64,000 nt of DNA from Parasponia andersonii (lineage: Eukaryota > Streptophyta > Magnoliopsida > Rosales > Cannabaceae), in contig JXTB01000161.1 in the NCBI GenBank assembly GCA_002914805.1, forward strand, positions 492,120 through 556,119, in the 5' to 3' direction. Made by a program: the position numbers and the translations under genes. Position 1 is the stretch's first letter. Each line of letters starts with the position of its first letter. Shown here in pieces: positions 1-12,458 of the stretch. A model generated the notes under the pieces. That model did no database searches. It was not told the origin of the DNA and worked only from the letters and a program-made list of their open reading frames with translations.

Positions 1-642
1 GGACTAAGGTTAGCAGTTTTGGATCCTATATATATAAGATATATGAGAGAAACAAACTATATAGTAGCTCTATAGAGTCAGACGCATAGACACAAGGGGA
101 GAGAGAGAAAGAGAGAGAGAGATAGAGAGAGATTTCGGCCAACCTAGGCTAAGTGAGAGTGAAAAAAGGTTTTCTACAATCTCATAGTCTCATCTCACGT
201 CTAGGTGTTCCATAGGATCAAGAAGGTATTCTTGATCATTCTCCAACGAAGGTTTCGACGTGGTGCCTACTCACCTCATCAACCAAGAGCAAGAGCATAG
301 ATAAGAAGATCTAGGATTGGAGATTTGATCACCATCAAAAAGGAGATCAAGGAAGAACACGCTACAAGAGGTAAACCCTAATCTCATCTCTAGGGTTTTG
401 TATCTAGATTTGATTTATGTTGTACTTGATCCTGTATATGATGCATGTATGTTATATGGTTATAAAAACTGTATTCATGTAAAAATTTTAAAACCTAAAC
501 CTGCTAATTTTTCTGCTGCGTTCATGATATGATCATATGTTTTTCCATATCTGCATATATTCATGATTTTCTTAAGTATTAGATCAATAAACCAACAGCA
601 CGTTCTGTCCATTTGGAAGTGTCAAAGAGGTGGCCCGTGACA
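1..642 (+). mobile_element. 5' LTR (3' part) of a Ty3/gypsy retrotransposon
   Basis: The window opens inside an LTR. The stretch ends in CA at 642, two bases before a tRNA-Met type primer binding site at 645, and is followed by decayed gag coding sequence. It contains a TATA-like tract near 28-45 and a GA-rich microsatellite near 98-130. The LTR start lies left of the window and the 3' LTR is not seen, so target-site duplication cannot be tested. Confidence 0.7.
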
Positions 643-644
643 TT

Positions 645-656
645 TGGTATCAGAGC
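645..656 (+). promoter_or_regulatory. Primer binding site (initiator tRNA-Met type)
   Basis: The sequence TGGTATCAGAGC is the standard plant retrotransposon primer binding site complementary to the 3' end of initiator tRNA-Met. It follows the LTR end by two bases. Confidence 0.85.
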
Positions 657-686
657 TTTGGTTAAAAAGTTTGGGAGGTTTTTAAG

Positions 687-1440
687 ATGGTGAACAATAC
701 CTAGAGGATCATTGTGATTGAGAAGCGCATGAGAGAACTTGATGTGATCGAGTTCAAGGTCAATGACCTCGCTAGCGCAAGAGATAGATTCGACACTATA
801 GGATTATAACAAAAGATTAAGGCACTATAAAGAGACGTGGAGCACATACTTAATCGGATAAACAACATCGAGCAGAGGGAAAGCTCTACAAGACCCTCTA
901 GTCCACCCTAGGGAAATGAACGTGTTAAGAACTTGGAGACATCGGTGAACAATCTCCAAGGCACAGTCAATGACATAGTAAAGAATTATCAGGGGGCAAT
1001 AAGCGCACTAAAGCATGAGATTGAAGAGATAAACACTAAGCTCAATTTCACCATCTGAACTATATGGAGCCAACTTGTGGCTACTCCAACAGTGATGGCA
1101 TATATGAAGGCTAAGGTGCCTGAACCTCAACACTATGGGGGCACGAAGGATGCCAAAGAAATTGAGAATTTTCTCTTTGATATGGAGCAATACTTCTGGG
1201 TAGTACAACCCAACTTGAAGGAGGCCAAGGTCACGATGGCTACAATATACTTTTCTAGGGATGCCAAAGTGTGGTGGAGAATAAAGTATGATGATATTCA
1301 GCATGGGAAGTACACCATAGCTATGTAGGATGACTTCTAAGGGAATTAAGAACTTAGTTCTTCCCTGAAAATGTGCCATATCTGGCTCAACATCAACTAC
1401 GAGAATTGAAGCAAATGTGCCTCTTGAGAAATCGAGAACA
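687..1440 (+). pseudogene. Decayed Ty3/gypsy gag
   Basis: Reading from ATG 687 in one frame gives a gag-like protein broken by several stops (the first six codons in). The best preserved part, 1077-1325, reads like the plant Retrotrans_gag domain: a proline-rich entry KVPEPQHYGG, then ENFLFDMEQYF and a WW pair in DAKVWWRIKYDD. After 1326 the gag homology continues with stops and a frameshift and then ends. No protease or reverse transcriptase follows, so the element is truncated at about 1440. It cannot be functional. Confidence 0.75.
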
Positions 1441-1599
1441 AACCTAAAATTTTCAATACACTCTCATTCATACTCTACCTATTTCGAATTTCAAATACCT
1501 CTCTCTCTCTCTTATTTTAGTTTCTTCCATTTTTATATCTTCAAAAATTTTTGTAATAATCTTTTTTGATCTTTTAGGTGCAGATTCTTGAGATTTCCA

Positions 1600-2219
1600 A
1601 CAATCATCGATAATGATGGAGCATAGAAAAAGAGGTAAGGGAGGAGCAAAGCGACACCATAATGGTCTGGGTAATGGATCACGAAGTCGGTGATTTGGCA
1701 TTTGGCTCATAAATATGGTGTGAAGTGCACATATTATTAGCCTAATCTATGAAGAGACAGACCCATAGAGTATTTAAGAATTTTTAGAACACTATAACCT
1801 AGACTGGAGGAGATCCATGGGGTATCTAAGAGTTTTTAGAACGCTATAACCTAGACCGGTCGAGCATGTGGTAGGGAAGAAGATGACATTTACCACGTCG
1901 CTTCCTAGAAAAGCGACATGGTATATGTACATCCCGCGTCGCTTTCTGGAGGAGTGACATAGTATCTCCCTAAAAGTGACATGGTAGGTCATATATTTTG
2001 GCCTACCATGTCACTTTCTATACAAGTGATGTGGTAAGCTAGTATACCACGTCGCCTTTTATACAAGTGACATGGTAGGCCAATATATCACATCACTTTT
2101 AAAGCGACGTGGTATGAATGGGCTACCATGTCACCCGTTTCTACGTTGTTTATGGAGCGACAGTTTCTCTACCATATCGACCCTATAAATGACATGAAAA
2201 ATATTTTCTATAGTAATGT
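1600..2219. mobile_element. CACTA (En/Spm) terminal fragment with subterminal repeats
   Basis: Between about 1650 and 2170 the motif ACCACGTCGCTT and its inverse AAGCGACGTGGTA recur many times in both orientations, often mutated to ATGTCACTT. Such clustered inverted subterminal motifs are typical of plant CACTA elements, where they bind the TnpA-type protein. The block ends near 2219 with a degraded copy of the CACTA terminus (on the minus strand CATTACTATAGAAAA, compare CACTACTAGAAAA in the complete element at 33708-42419). No transposase and no opposite end are seen, so this is a fragment or a decayed non-autonomous copy. Confidence 0.5.
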
Positions 2220-3239
2220 AAAGGCAATAGCATAGCATTGAGTAAGTACAAAATAAGCAAATTCGATAGTAGCAATCACAGAAAAAGTGAGGACAAAGTA
2301 AGCACATCGAAATAACAAGTAGGCAACACACAAGTAAGCAACAACGAAGGCAATACATAGTCAACATATGGACATAAATAAACATCATATCTTTCATTGA
2401 TAGGATAAGGAGGTTCATAGCTAAGCCCCTATCATGTTAATGGCTAAAGCCCCCTATAGGTACCTAGGTTACCCCCTCCTAAAGAGCTTTCTGAACTTTT
2501 AGCCTTCTAGCAAAATAACTGAGTTTCTAATTTATAATAAATTTCCCATAATTCTCAGCCCTCAAATATAGGGTATTTGGCCACAGACTTGGCTAATAAT
2601 CTTAGATAAAAATACCCTTCTATAAATACAAAATTTTCCAGTCGTTAGTACTATCATGGGCACAACGTAGGCACCACGTGTATACTATATGTGGGCATCA
2701 TAGGTCTTAGTATGGCAACACGCCACACCTGGTACTATATCTCAATGCACAGTGCCACATGCTTATGCCCAATTACTGGGCTAGGCTTGTGTAGTCTTGG
2801 GATTGTGAGGCCCAATTGCTAATTTCTTTCCATCAATCGGACTTGTAGCAGTACAGCTGAATTTACGAGCTAGTTTGACAATCTTTCGGCTCATTGAATA
2901 GTAGCTCCCAGTATTGTGCCTTAAATTAATCGGCCCAACTATAAATTCCAAATCTACTCTACTAAAAGATTAGAATTGCACTCCACTATTAAATGATATT
3001 TTTATAGATATTGTCACACTAGTAATAATTAGCCAATGCCACATTAATATCTATACTTTAATTCTTTGTACCATATTATAACTAAATTGACATCTCAACT
3101 GTCTAATGAATTTAATTATATTTTTATTTCTATTTTTTGACTCTTATTAGTTTTCTTTAATGATTATTTCAATATATTACTTAGATATGTTAACACACTA
3201 TGCCGGAGAATTCTATGATTAGGTACGAAAAACTTGTCA

Positions 3240-3273
<34 letters not shown>

Positions 3274-4579
3274 ATTTCATATTATCAATCTATAAGTATC
3301 ACTATCTATAAATACCTCACACCAATTTACTAAGAATATTAACCTATCAATTAGAATTGTACCCTTTAGTAACTCAAATATTGCAGTATAAATAAACATG
3401 AACTTACAATTAATTCAGGATTGAGAATAAAATGTTATTAATACTAAATGAGATTTAACAAGTCTAACAGTTATTCAAGATCTATTAAATCTCATAATCC
3501 ATTCAATATAGTCTTACTATATTCGTAAATTCATACTAAATAAGACGAATTACTCAATGAATATACAACAGCTAAAATAAAGAGTTCAACTTTGTTTTGT
3601 TAATTGCGAACAACTTTATTTAATTAAAAAATAGCTTGTATCGCTCGCGATCAGAGAGATACATATTATGTAATTAAATGAATTTTAATTCAATTATACA
3701 TATGCAAAAAATATAATAAAAATATCTAACAAATTTTATTAATTCCACAAAATACTTATTACATGATTGAAGATGGAATATGCTTTGGAGATCATACATT
3801 CTCAACAATAACATATACTAAAACTCCCCACGTTTTTTTTATTAATCCCCATAATTTTCTTTTTCTTTTTCCTTTTTTTTTCGTTCAACAACCATCGTTG
3901 TTATTTTAGCTTATGCCTTATATTCTAGATAGTTGTCTATTTAGAACTCTGTAGAGGACATTTTTTCTTTTATTATTCCTGACCGAGTGCAATGATGCTT
4001 TACTCTGTTTTAACAAAATGTCTTAGGTAGAATCTCTCTTATTTATTGGAAAGCACTAGTACCATTTTCACGTATTGGAGTTATGGTTGTTTAACAAAAA
4101 ATTAAAAATAAAAAAAAATTGGAGTTATGGTTATTCTATTTCTAACAGTTTTAGCAGTACAAATATCTTTGGAGGCATGCAAAAACATGTACATGTATAT
4201 TTGTATGTGTGAAATTGTGTTTGGAATTGGAGTGTTTAGATTTCAGAGTGTTTATTATTTCTTCTATAAATGATTAGTTTTCTGAATTCACTTAATGGGT
4301 TCATTTGTGAGGCTTTTGTTGACTCATAATCAAAATAGGACTGGTTTGCGGAGTGATGCACATAATCAACATTAAGTCATTGAGTGGCGTGGCGACATAG
4401 GCCATTGAATACACATTTCAATGATCTAGTATGCTTAGGTTGGGTTGTGTCATACTGTAGTGAATTATGTTCAACTGTATTTTCTAAGTATTATTTTTTC
4501 ACTTTTTGCAGTTTTATGAAAAAATATAGCAGTTTCTACTATAAAGTGTACTTCTAATTTTTCTCTAATCGGTGAGAAG
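2220..4579. other. Intergenic AT-rich DNA
   Basis: I see no gene here. It is AT-rich, with an AT dinucleotide microsatellite at 3244-3270 and A/T homopolymers. A GC-richer patch at 2640-2900 has palindromic words such as CACGTG but no coding structure. Confidence 0.6.
3244..3270. repeat. (AT)n microsatellite
   Basis: About 13 uninterrupted AT dinucleotides. Confidence 0.9.
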
Positions 4580-5105
4580 TTAGGTAAAATACACCTCTTT
4601 AGTAACAAATTTTAGAAAATACATTGTTCTCAGTAGTTATTAGATGAAATACACCCTTTTAAAAAACAGAGGTATAAAACAATTTATATATCTTTAAGTT
4701 GAGAGTACTAAGCAAGGGTATCGATAACTAGACAAAGTGTCTAAGAACTTGAAAAAAAAAATTATATTTGAGTGTCTAGCACCAGATAATATATCAAGAG
4801 TATTAGACATAATATCAAGCGGTGTTAGACAAAGTGTCTAACAACTCAAAAAAAATAATATATATAATATATATATATATATATATTTGAGTTTTGCACT
4901 AGAAAATAATATGGAAAGTACTAGACAAGGTGTCAAGAGACGCTAGACAATGTGTCCAGTAATTCAACTTCCTTTGTCTAGGCAGAATGTAGATCATTGA
5001 TGAGATAAGTGCTAGAAGTATTTTTGTATTTATCATAATTTAAAACTTAAAAATATATACTCATCAAAAAATTATTAAGAGAGATGTATTTTCTAAAATA
5101 CACCA
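4580..5105. repeat. Degenerate repeat block with near-palindromic ends
   Basis: The words TAGACAAAGTGTCTAA and TAGACAATGTGTCCAG recur near 4729, 4830, 4922 and 4945, separated by A/T runs and an AT microsatellite at about 4858-4883. The outer parts are related in inverse orientation: AAAATACACCTCT near 4586 against GATGTATTTTCTAAAATACAC near 5085. This looks like a decayed fold-back or non-autonomous transposon with an internal minisatellite. I find no coding sequence. Confidence 0.4.
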
Positions 5106-7138
5106 TGGCATATGTGTATTTTGCAAAGAATCCTCTAATTGGTTGATATTTNTTGATATTTTTTGGTTAGTTAAAGATTGACCTAAAGTAGTCACACTTA
5201 CATAGTTGAGTTTAGAAATAAGGTTATTTTTGGAAGAAAATTATTAGAACTGCTATATATGTACAAGTAAAACAAAAACTTATACAAGTCAAAAATATTT
5301 CATGGGAATTGCTATTTGTGAAAATCCCCCTACTATGTCACTGTGTGAATGGGCTGGGTTGGTCCTCTTGACAACTCTAGAACTATACTGCGTAAGTCAA
5401 ATTTGATACGAGAAATAGCATTTGCATTTAAGGAGTACTAATGGAGATTGGGTTATTACATAATTAGGATTATTTTTATCGTTGTTATTTAAAATTATCA
5501 TCAGCTTTTGTCTTGTTTTTAAATTAGGATTTTAGCTTTCTTTAAATTCCTTTATTTGGAATTACAATTATTAGTCCTTATTCGTTGCTTGCTATTTTCA
5601 TTATTGTTAAACTTAATATGAAGATTAATTAAACACTTCAGATCCCTCTCTCTAATTTTTCTCTCTTTTCGTTGTGTAAATTCTCTTATGTTTCTCCGTT
5701 TTTCTTTTTCTCTCTTTTTTAATCTTCCGACAGTTCATCAATCGGTATCAAAACCAAGTTCTTTTCCTACGCCTATATTCCCAAAAATTCTTTCTTTTCA
5801 TTGCCTACTATCCCAAAAGTTTCTTTTCTGCTGGCCATCCCGAATATTTTTCTCTCTTCTTGAAACTCTAATGTTGATTTCTCATTTTCTATTAAAAAAA
5901 AAAAAACAATCATAATATCTCTTTCGTTTTGTTTTTTTTTTTAAATAACTGCTATTGTCCCGAGACCCCACTTTTTTGTGTATATATATATATATACACG
6001 CACACACCCCCTAGATCTGCCTTGGCTTTAAGGATAATAATTCAACCCTTTATGGCTTTATCCATGGATACCCTATTTTAATGTGCAGGTAAAATAACCG
6101 CTCTTTTTCGGTTTTTGGAGTATGTAGGTGCATAAATTTTAATACCCTATTTAAAAGCAAATATATTCTAAAAGAAATTAATATATAAAATTATTTACCT
6201 CGAATAAATAAGTAAAACTATGTACCAAACGAAAATGTTTATTTCAGTAAATAATTTTTTTGGAATTAATCTTTTTTCTTTTTTGTTTGATTTGTAACTT
6301 CGTATGGACACCCGCTATAAATAGAAATAAAAAAAAAAAATTATGTTCATTTTTTGGTGGTAGCTAACCAACCGCAGGTATCTTATACCACCATGCCACT
6401 GCATTTAAGCAAGTAAATTAGTAGGGCAAGGGTTCGACCTTTTTTTTTTAGCATGTAGGGTTATGGAAACACATGCCCTACTCATATCTTACCTTACATG
6501 TTGCCATCCCTCCCTAGCTTCCACCGCCGTTCATCTCCACACCGGCGCTCCTCGACTCATGATAGACCATCCGCTAATGCAAAGGCAACTGACCAATTGT
6601 TTTTCCTGTTCAATCAGATATGTGCCAACATTATCGTATGTTCCATACATGTAACCAAAAATCTCCCAAAATTACCACTCATAAGCTTCCTGATTTTTTA
6701 CCCTCTCCACACCCATGCCTTTAACACAGGTCTCTACCTAGTGTTCAAAATTGTCCACTCTCTACACCTACAATTTCTATTCCCTAAATAACTAACATGG
6801 TTCGTGTCCAATTTGTCCTCGAGACTGATAAATCATCTCCAATAGTTTCCAATGTTGATTCTTCTACTTCTTGTGTCATAACCAGTAGATCTAATACTTG
6901 ATACCAATTTTTGTTAATTTTTTCCTACGCTTTCCTCTAGTGATTGGATTTTTGTGCTATGTGCTAAGTTAATATAGCAATAGTACAAAAATTTAGTTTT
7001 TTTTTTAAAGCACAATAATTTAATATTGCATATGCTCTAAGGGTCATGAATATAAGAGAAGGTGGGTTTGACTTACAATATTTGTTGTATATTTTTCTGA
7101 CTAATTCATCTAGGATGTTCAGTAATAAGTTTATGTAA
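5106..7138. other. Intergenic DNA with possible retroelement scraps
   Basis: No gene is supported. There is one uncalled base at 5152 and a TA/CA microsatellite near 5980-6007. At about 5742 the words GGTATCAAAACCAAG follow a CT-rich tract ending in CCGACA, and at about 6900 a GATACCAATTTTTGTTA string on the minus strand also resembles a mutated primer binding site. Both could be ends of decayed LTR elements. Open frames here are low-complexity Phe/Leu/Ser-rich strings without family resemblance. Confidence 0.4.
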
Positions 7139-7141
7139 TAA

Positions 7142-7748
7142 GGCTTCATTTGATATGCAAGATAAGATGCAAAATAAGAGGATTAAACTATTCTAAAAAA
7201 TTAAATTGGATTAGATAGGATAAGATAGAGTTATAATCCAAAGTCTTTATCCTTTATTCAATGTGTCACTCTTTGTTAGGATAGGATTAGTACGTGTGTT
7301 TCACATTTTTAAATAAGTAACAAACTTTTTTAGTTTTGATTGATTTAGGAAAATATTTTTTTCAATTTATTTAGAAAAATGCTACTTTAAAAAACTTAAT
7401 TTTGGAAACAATATCATTTAAAATATATTTACAAAAATACCACTGTTAAGAAATATATTTTGAAACATACCATTCTGATTTACCACTTTAAATGTTAAAT
7501 TTATAAAAATATCACTTTTGAGAGTTAATTTTGGAAATATCATCTTTTACCGCTTTAAAACATTAGATTATGTTTAAACAAATTCTTAATTACTCTCAAT
7601 TACAAATTCTCAAGAAAGTAAAATTATTTCCTTCTAGAGATACTATTTATGAAGGAGATTATTTTAATCCTATCTAATATCCTCATATCATGCATCAAAT
7701 ATAGAATTAATTTAATCATATTCTTATTCTGCGTTCCAAAACATGGCC
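7142..7748. mobile_element. Harbinger-like MITE
   Basis: The left end GGCTTCATTTGATATGC and the inverse of the right end, GGCCATGTTTTGGAACGC, form an imperfect terminal inverted repeat. Both continue with a related ATAAGA word. TAA flanks each end (7139-7141 and 7749-7751), the 3-bp target preference of PIF/Harbinger elements. The interior is AT-rich and non-coding. The inverted repeat is imperfect, so the assignment is moderate. Confidence 0.5.
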
Positions 7749-7751
7749 TAA

Positions 7752-9203
7752 ATGTATGAACTTATTTAATTGACATCTAATAAATTAGTTCATATACATT
7801 GAATATTTACTAGTATAACAGATGTATACTAAAAGATTGAATACAACACAAATTTTTAAAAGGAATTACCAAAATTCATATGTAAACTCCACGCTTATAC
7901 CTCGTCTGTATGGTACTAAAATTTCACTGGTACCATTTTGATTTGCATATGCTATCATATAAGCATCTTTTGTAGGGAATATTATATAGTAATTCATGGC
8001 ACTGTTCGGGATTAAAGAGAATCAAAACTGATTGGGTTGGTTAGAGCTAAATTTATCTTGAGTATTTACAAGAAATGATCTTTTTTAAATTAAATTAAAA
8101 AATGGTCATTTTTATACTTATTTAATGGATAATTGTTTTATAATTTTATTTTGATAAATAGTAATTTTCTAGTTGATCTACTTTTTAAAAAATAAATCAA
8201 TTTTCAAAAAACAAATCAATATATTTTGATGTACTAAATATGAAAATGGTCATTGTTTAAATAATTTTCAAAATTGGATTATTTTTTAACAGTATTTTGC
8301 TGATTATAATTCAAAGTTCGGCCATTTGGTTAAAAAACTTCATTTTTGGGCCGGTTACCCAATGGGCTGGCAATTCTTGCAGAAGAGATGGAGCTTTGAA
8401 AAAAAAAAAATTAGGACTAACCCCTCGAACCACGTACAGACCACTGGGGAGTAGGTGCGAGCTATGACACGTGGCTATACATCCAAGAAAAACAGGGGAA
8501 ATGGAAGACAAAAAACTGGGCAAAACTCGTCAAGAGAGTTATAATTTTAGGGAAAATTGTATAAACTATTTTTGGGTTTCATTTTTGCTATAAAAAATTG
8601 TTGAATTTTGGAAAATGACAATATAAAAACTTAAAACGAATTTGGGATTTTACACTCGAGGATTTACTAATGCTTTAATGGTTATAAAAAAAATATTGGC
8701 ATCATTTTGTTCTTCCCTAATGAAATGAATTATATTTAGAATGAGATATACTTTAATTGTAATAAAATGAGATGCGTTATAATTTGAATGATAGACATTA
8801 GAATGTAACATGCATTTAGAATATTTCAAGAAGAAAAAGTCAATTCCAATGGTAATTTTAAATAATTAACCATTCGAATAGAAAAGTTAAATTATTGAAA
8901 CAAATATCCCTAAATAGGTAATTGGAATGAAAAAACTAGATAAGTTCTTAATAGAAGAAATGCTGTTATAAATTAAGGAAAAGTAGACGAACTTGTCTTG
9001 TAGGGAAAAAAATGAAATATCTTTTCTTTTTTTGGCGGATGAAATAGTATGATAAGTATATTTTTGAAATATGAGTACGCACTATGATTCGATTTGCATA
9101 GGGAATGCAGATAATTATTAGTGAACTTTATATTTGAAATAAATAAGTGTATCAGACATAATTAAAGGATCGATAATAATTAGATACCACTTAGAATCTA
9201 TTA
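7752..9203. other. AT-rich intergenic DNA
   Basis: I see no gene. Several fold-back-like A/T stretches occur (for example two copies of AAATGGTCATT near 8100 and 8244). The part from about 9190 downwards would be internal sequence of the minus-strand LTR remnant at 9204-9675, but no coding match is visible. Confidence 0.45.
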
Positions 9204-9675
9204 TGTCAAATTATCAGAAAATAATTATTGAGGAGTGCGGAAGCTTTACTTGAATACGTGGCGATTCGAGGTAAAATACGAACAAGAAGATTAGCAGTCT
9301 TTCACAGTCAAATCTATCAGCACTTATTCTCTCTCTAAGATGGGTGGAGAAGAGAAGAGCAAAAATTGTAAAATGATTTGTTGTAGGGATTATAACCTTG
9401 TAACTATCTTTATATACTAGGTCAATTGTAATCCCATCGATCATAATTGGGTTAGTATTGGATCTTTGTACATTACAAAGCCAATACTCGTATAGATGTC
9501 TCTAGAGTCCACTAAATAGATCATGAATTTAGCATGTCTCTAAAGTCTACTAAATAAACATATCTCTAGAGTCCACTAAATGGATCATGAATTTAGCTCA
9601 TTAATTTAGATAGCCCATATAATATATAATTATATTAAATATGTGAGCCACATGCGAGAAATATAAAACCCAACA
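9204..9675 (-). mobile_element. LTR remnant, minus orientation
   Basis: Read on the minus strand, the segment begins TGTTGGGTTTTATATT and ends TTTGACA, giving the TG...CA ends of an LTR. A TGGTATC word (plus-strand 9183-9189) lies 14 bases after the LTR end and resembles a tRNA-Met primer binding site. The LTR holds a short direct repeat around 9495-9595 (TCTCTAGAGTCCACTAAAT, three related copies). No matching 5-bp duplication flanks the segment, so this is a truncated element rather than a clean solo LTR. A Copia origin is my guess. Confidence 0.45.
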
Positions 9676-9920
9676 ATCTTTAGCAGGGAAAGGATATCTT
9701 ATATACATTTAAAAATGCATAAATGTGAAGTACGTACTTTCTCGAGTCGTAGAACAATTAATGTTATATGAGGAATAGTAACTATATTATCTTTTGTAAT
9801 TTCTCAGTCTATATTTAAATTCTACTATAATTTATTATATTATTAAAATATTAAACTGAATAACGGAAATCACGCAGCAAATAATGAGAAGAATATAAAA
9901 AAGAAGGAAAGAGAAAGAGA

Positions 9921-10301
9921 ATGTATTCAGCAGTCTCTGTGTTATACACATGTTCGCAAATCTCAGTTGTGACTTGGATCATTGGCTCCTTGATTATGGC
10001 CACAAACATATATTACTTGATCACTGATTTCATCAAATTGCTTCTTCGCAGCTAGTTACCACTCGTGGCCGTTGTGTTTATTGGAATATGTGGATTTTCG
10101 GGGTATGGCAGTGTACTTGGTTGGAATTGCTTACATAGTTATCTGTAAGGGCAAGGACGGGACACACCTTATGACACTGACGACGCCCGAGAGCTGACAG
10201 ATGGCCGCCAACGAGTCAATGTGTTGCCTTCCAAGAGAGGATATAGTGAGCATGCAATTGCCCCAAAGGAGGTCTACCGAAGATGTCGATTGATCATTCT
10301 C
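9921..10301 (+). pseudogene. NRAMP metal transporter, 3'-terminal fragment (broken)
   Basis: Translation gives the last part of an NRAMP-type divalent metal transporter of the plant membrane family: a helix TWIIGSLIMATNIYYLITDF, then LVAVVFIGICGFSG, then MAVYLVGIAYIVICKGKDG, then a hydrophilic tail TTPES.QMANES with LPREDIVSMQLPQR. It is broken by TAG inside SLLPLV at about 10051, an extra base after the GGG of GFSG at about 10104 that shifts the frame, and TGA replacing Arg in the PESRQMA motif at about 10194. Upstream transmembrane exons are absent. It was probably left by duplication or capture of the last exon; no intact neighbour copy is in the window. Confidence 0.75.
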
Positions 10302-10379
10302 CCATCGCTGTTAATTAAGGCAACTTAAGACTCAATTGGGTTTTGTTAGGTCTTTAACATCATGCTAATAGTTTTAAGT

Positions 10380-10525
10380 AAGAGAAATTCTAGTTTTAAG
10401 TAAGAGAAATTCTAAGGACACTCACGAGTGTTTAATGTAAGCCATTGATTGAGGACTTAATGTGGAGAGATCCACACGTATCAATGGCTGATAGTGGCCA
10501 CTAAAGTCACTCGTATTTAGCACTC
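10380..10525. repeat. Small duplication and hairpin
   Basis: The 22-base phrase TAGTTTTAAGTAAGAGAAAT is directly repeated near 10370-10412. It is followed by inverse-related words CACTCACGAGTG...GCCATTGAT and ATCAATGGC...CACTCG (10418-10515), the shape of a small MITE. No clear target duplication was found. Confidence 0.35.
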
Positions 10526-11187
10526 TTTAAATAAATTAAGCTACTTCTTTATACATAAAAGAGGACGAAATATAGGTGTTACATGGAAAACTAGTTGGTA
10601 TAAATTATTATTGTGGTGTACGTAATCCTAATTAGCTCTTTCGTATCCATTATAAGACTAGCTTTATGTCTTCAAATTGGTTTTTTTATTCCTTTTTTTT
10701 TTTTTTTTTTTGAAAAATAGGTGGTGAAATGAGCCTCCTAAATCCTTCCCCCACAAACTTGTATTCTTCCACAAGCCTTTGCTAACTTTATCCTCTTTTG
10801 AAGCTTTGTCCCAACAAAAAAGGAGAGAAGGCAATGTATACTCTGTACATCACACTCTCACCAAACAACCTAGCTACCACACGCCAAAGCTATAGGTCAA
10901 TCTTGAGAGTTAGGATGTTCTTTTACCTAATATTTCTCAATCAAGTCAGGATATATATTATTCTCAAAATACTGAACTAGATGCATGCACTTCACTTGTG
11001 ACAATTGTGTGGTCCTCACAACATGAGATTTGGCTAGTCTCCGTTCATCATCAAAAAATAAATAGAAAGAGTAGATATTCAATCAAACTTCTTTTCTTAC
11101 TATACACCTTTGGTGATGCCATTGTCATAAATTCATAACGTACATGAATTTAACTACAACTGGTGCTGCATATTTCTTTGAATATTA
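10526..11187. other. Intergenic DNA
   Basis: A poly-T tract lies at about 10688-10711. No gene is supported; the 60-codon open frame at 10798 has no family features. Confidence 0.5.
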
Positions 11188-11410
11188 GGCGATGTCATAA
11201 TCAAATATATTTAATGTTTTTTTTTCAAAATACATAATCATACTGTTAAAAAATTGAATAAATATACCAAAGTTATTCTATTCTACTCATCTCCTCATAT
11301 AAAGCGATATTGACATAATCAAATATATTTAATTTTTTCGGGACGCATAATTAATCATACGGTTAAAAAAACTGAATATGTATACCAACGTTATTCTATT
11401 CTATGAGTTT
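11188..11410. repeat. Tandem duplication (unit about 115 bp) entering an assembly gap
   Basis: Two head-to-tail copies share ATAATCAAATATATTTAAT and TATACCAA(A/C)GTTATTCTATTCTA. The second copy runs into the run of N at 11411. After the gap, AGAGGCATATAATTAATTATAACG resembles the middle of the unit, so more copies probably lie in the gap. Confidence 0.6.
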
Positions 11411-11545
11411 NNNNNNNNNNNNNNNNNNNNNNNNNNNNNNNNNNNNNNNNNNNNNNNNNNNNNNNNNNNNNNNNNNNNNNNNNNNNNNNNNNNNNNNNNN
11501 NNNNNNNNNNNNNNNNNNNNNNNNNNNNNNNNNNNNNNNNNNNNN
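11411..11545. other. Assembly gap (135 N)
   Basis: Run of N. It lies inside a tandem repeat, which probably caused it. Confidence 0.99.
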
Positions 11546-12420
11546 AACAGAGGCATATAATTAATTATAACGTGTGAAGGAGTCAACGTTGAAAGACTAG
11601 ACTTCATAAATTTAATTGTCAGAAAGTGGGTACTATATAGTGTGAAAACGTAGATATTGCACGTTTGAAAATTAGCTACACATGCTTAAAACTTAAAACC
11701 ACAATAATTAGAAGACTGTGAGAAAATAAAGCGAAAAGAAGCCATCAGATCACACTCTAAATTTGTGCCTCCAATATCTATAAAACAATATGTGTTCTAC
11801 AATAAAATTTTATTTCTACTTATTTTTCCCAGAAGGTATATACTTGATTATTTTGAACCATATAATGATATAGGTTATAGATCAGAAATTTTGACTATGT
11901 ATTTGAAGGTAGACAGAGGTGTGCGCTTCCATAACCGAAATAGTATGCTTTAGTTCAAAGCTATAAGTTTAGTTTATGTATATTTATTATAGCAAACGAA
12001 TTTCATCCAACTCGTGCCTCGTTTAACTAACAGGTATTGTTCTTCTAATGCACGCTAGAACAGAGGCTTGGCAGAAAAAGAAAAAATATTTTTATATTAG
12101 TGAACCCAATTTAAATATGGAATGAGGATGTGATTGTGGGTTGATCTATTTAAATAATAATTTTTTTTAACCTATTTATATTTTTTTTTTACTCAGTTAA
12201 TATTAAAATTGACATTAATTCATCTTATACATCCTTTTATGATAAAAATGTCGATAGAGAAAATATTAAATAGTGTGAATTTATTATTTTTTATTATTTA
12301 TTTCTAATTATTCAAATTATTAGAAAACTTAGATAATAATCCAAGTTCCAACTGCTACAAAAAGTTACTTATGACCGGTTTTTTTAAGGGGAAAAAAACC
12401 GGAATGGTCCTCGTATATCC

Positions 12421-12458
<38 letters not shown>

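Noticed and set aside
3244-3270. AT-rich runs as possible replication origins or matrix attachment sites
   Set aside because: They are simple dinucleotide repeats found throughout plant intergenic DNA; nothing specific supports such a role.
5688-5915. Phe/Leu/Ser-rich 75-codon frame
   Set aside because: It is low-complexity CT-rich DNA and probably part of a decayed LTR or leader.
9214-9444. 76-codon minus-strand frame
   Set aside because: It lies within a minus-strand LTR remnant and is followed by a primer-site-like word, so it is not a gene.
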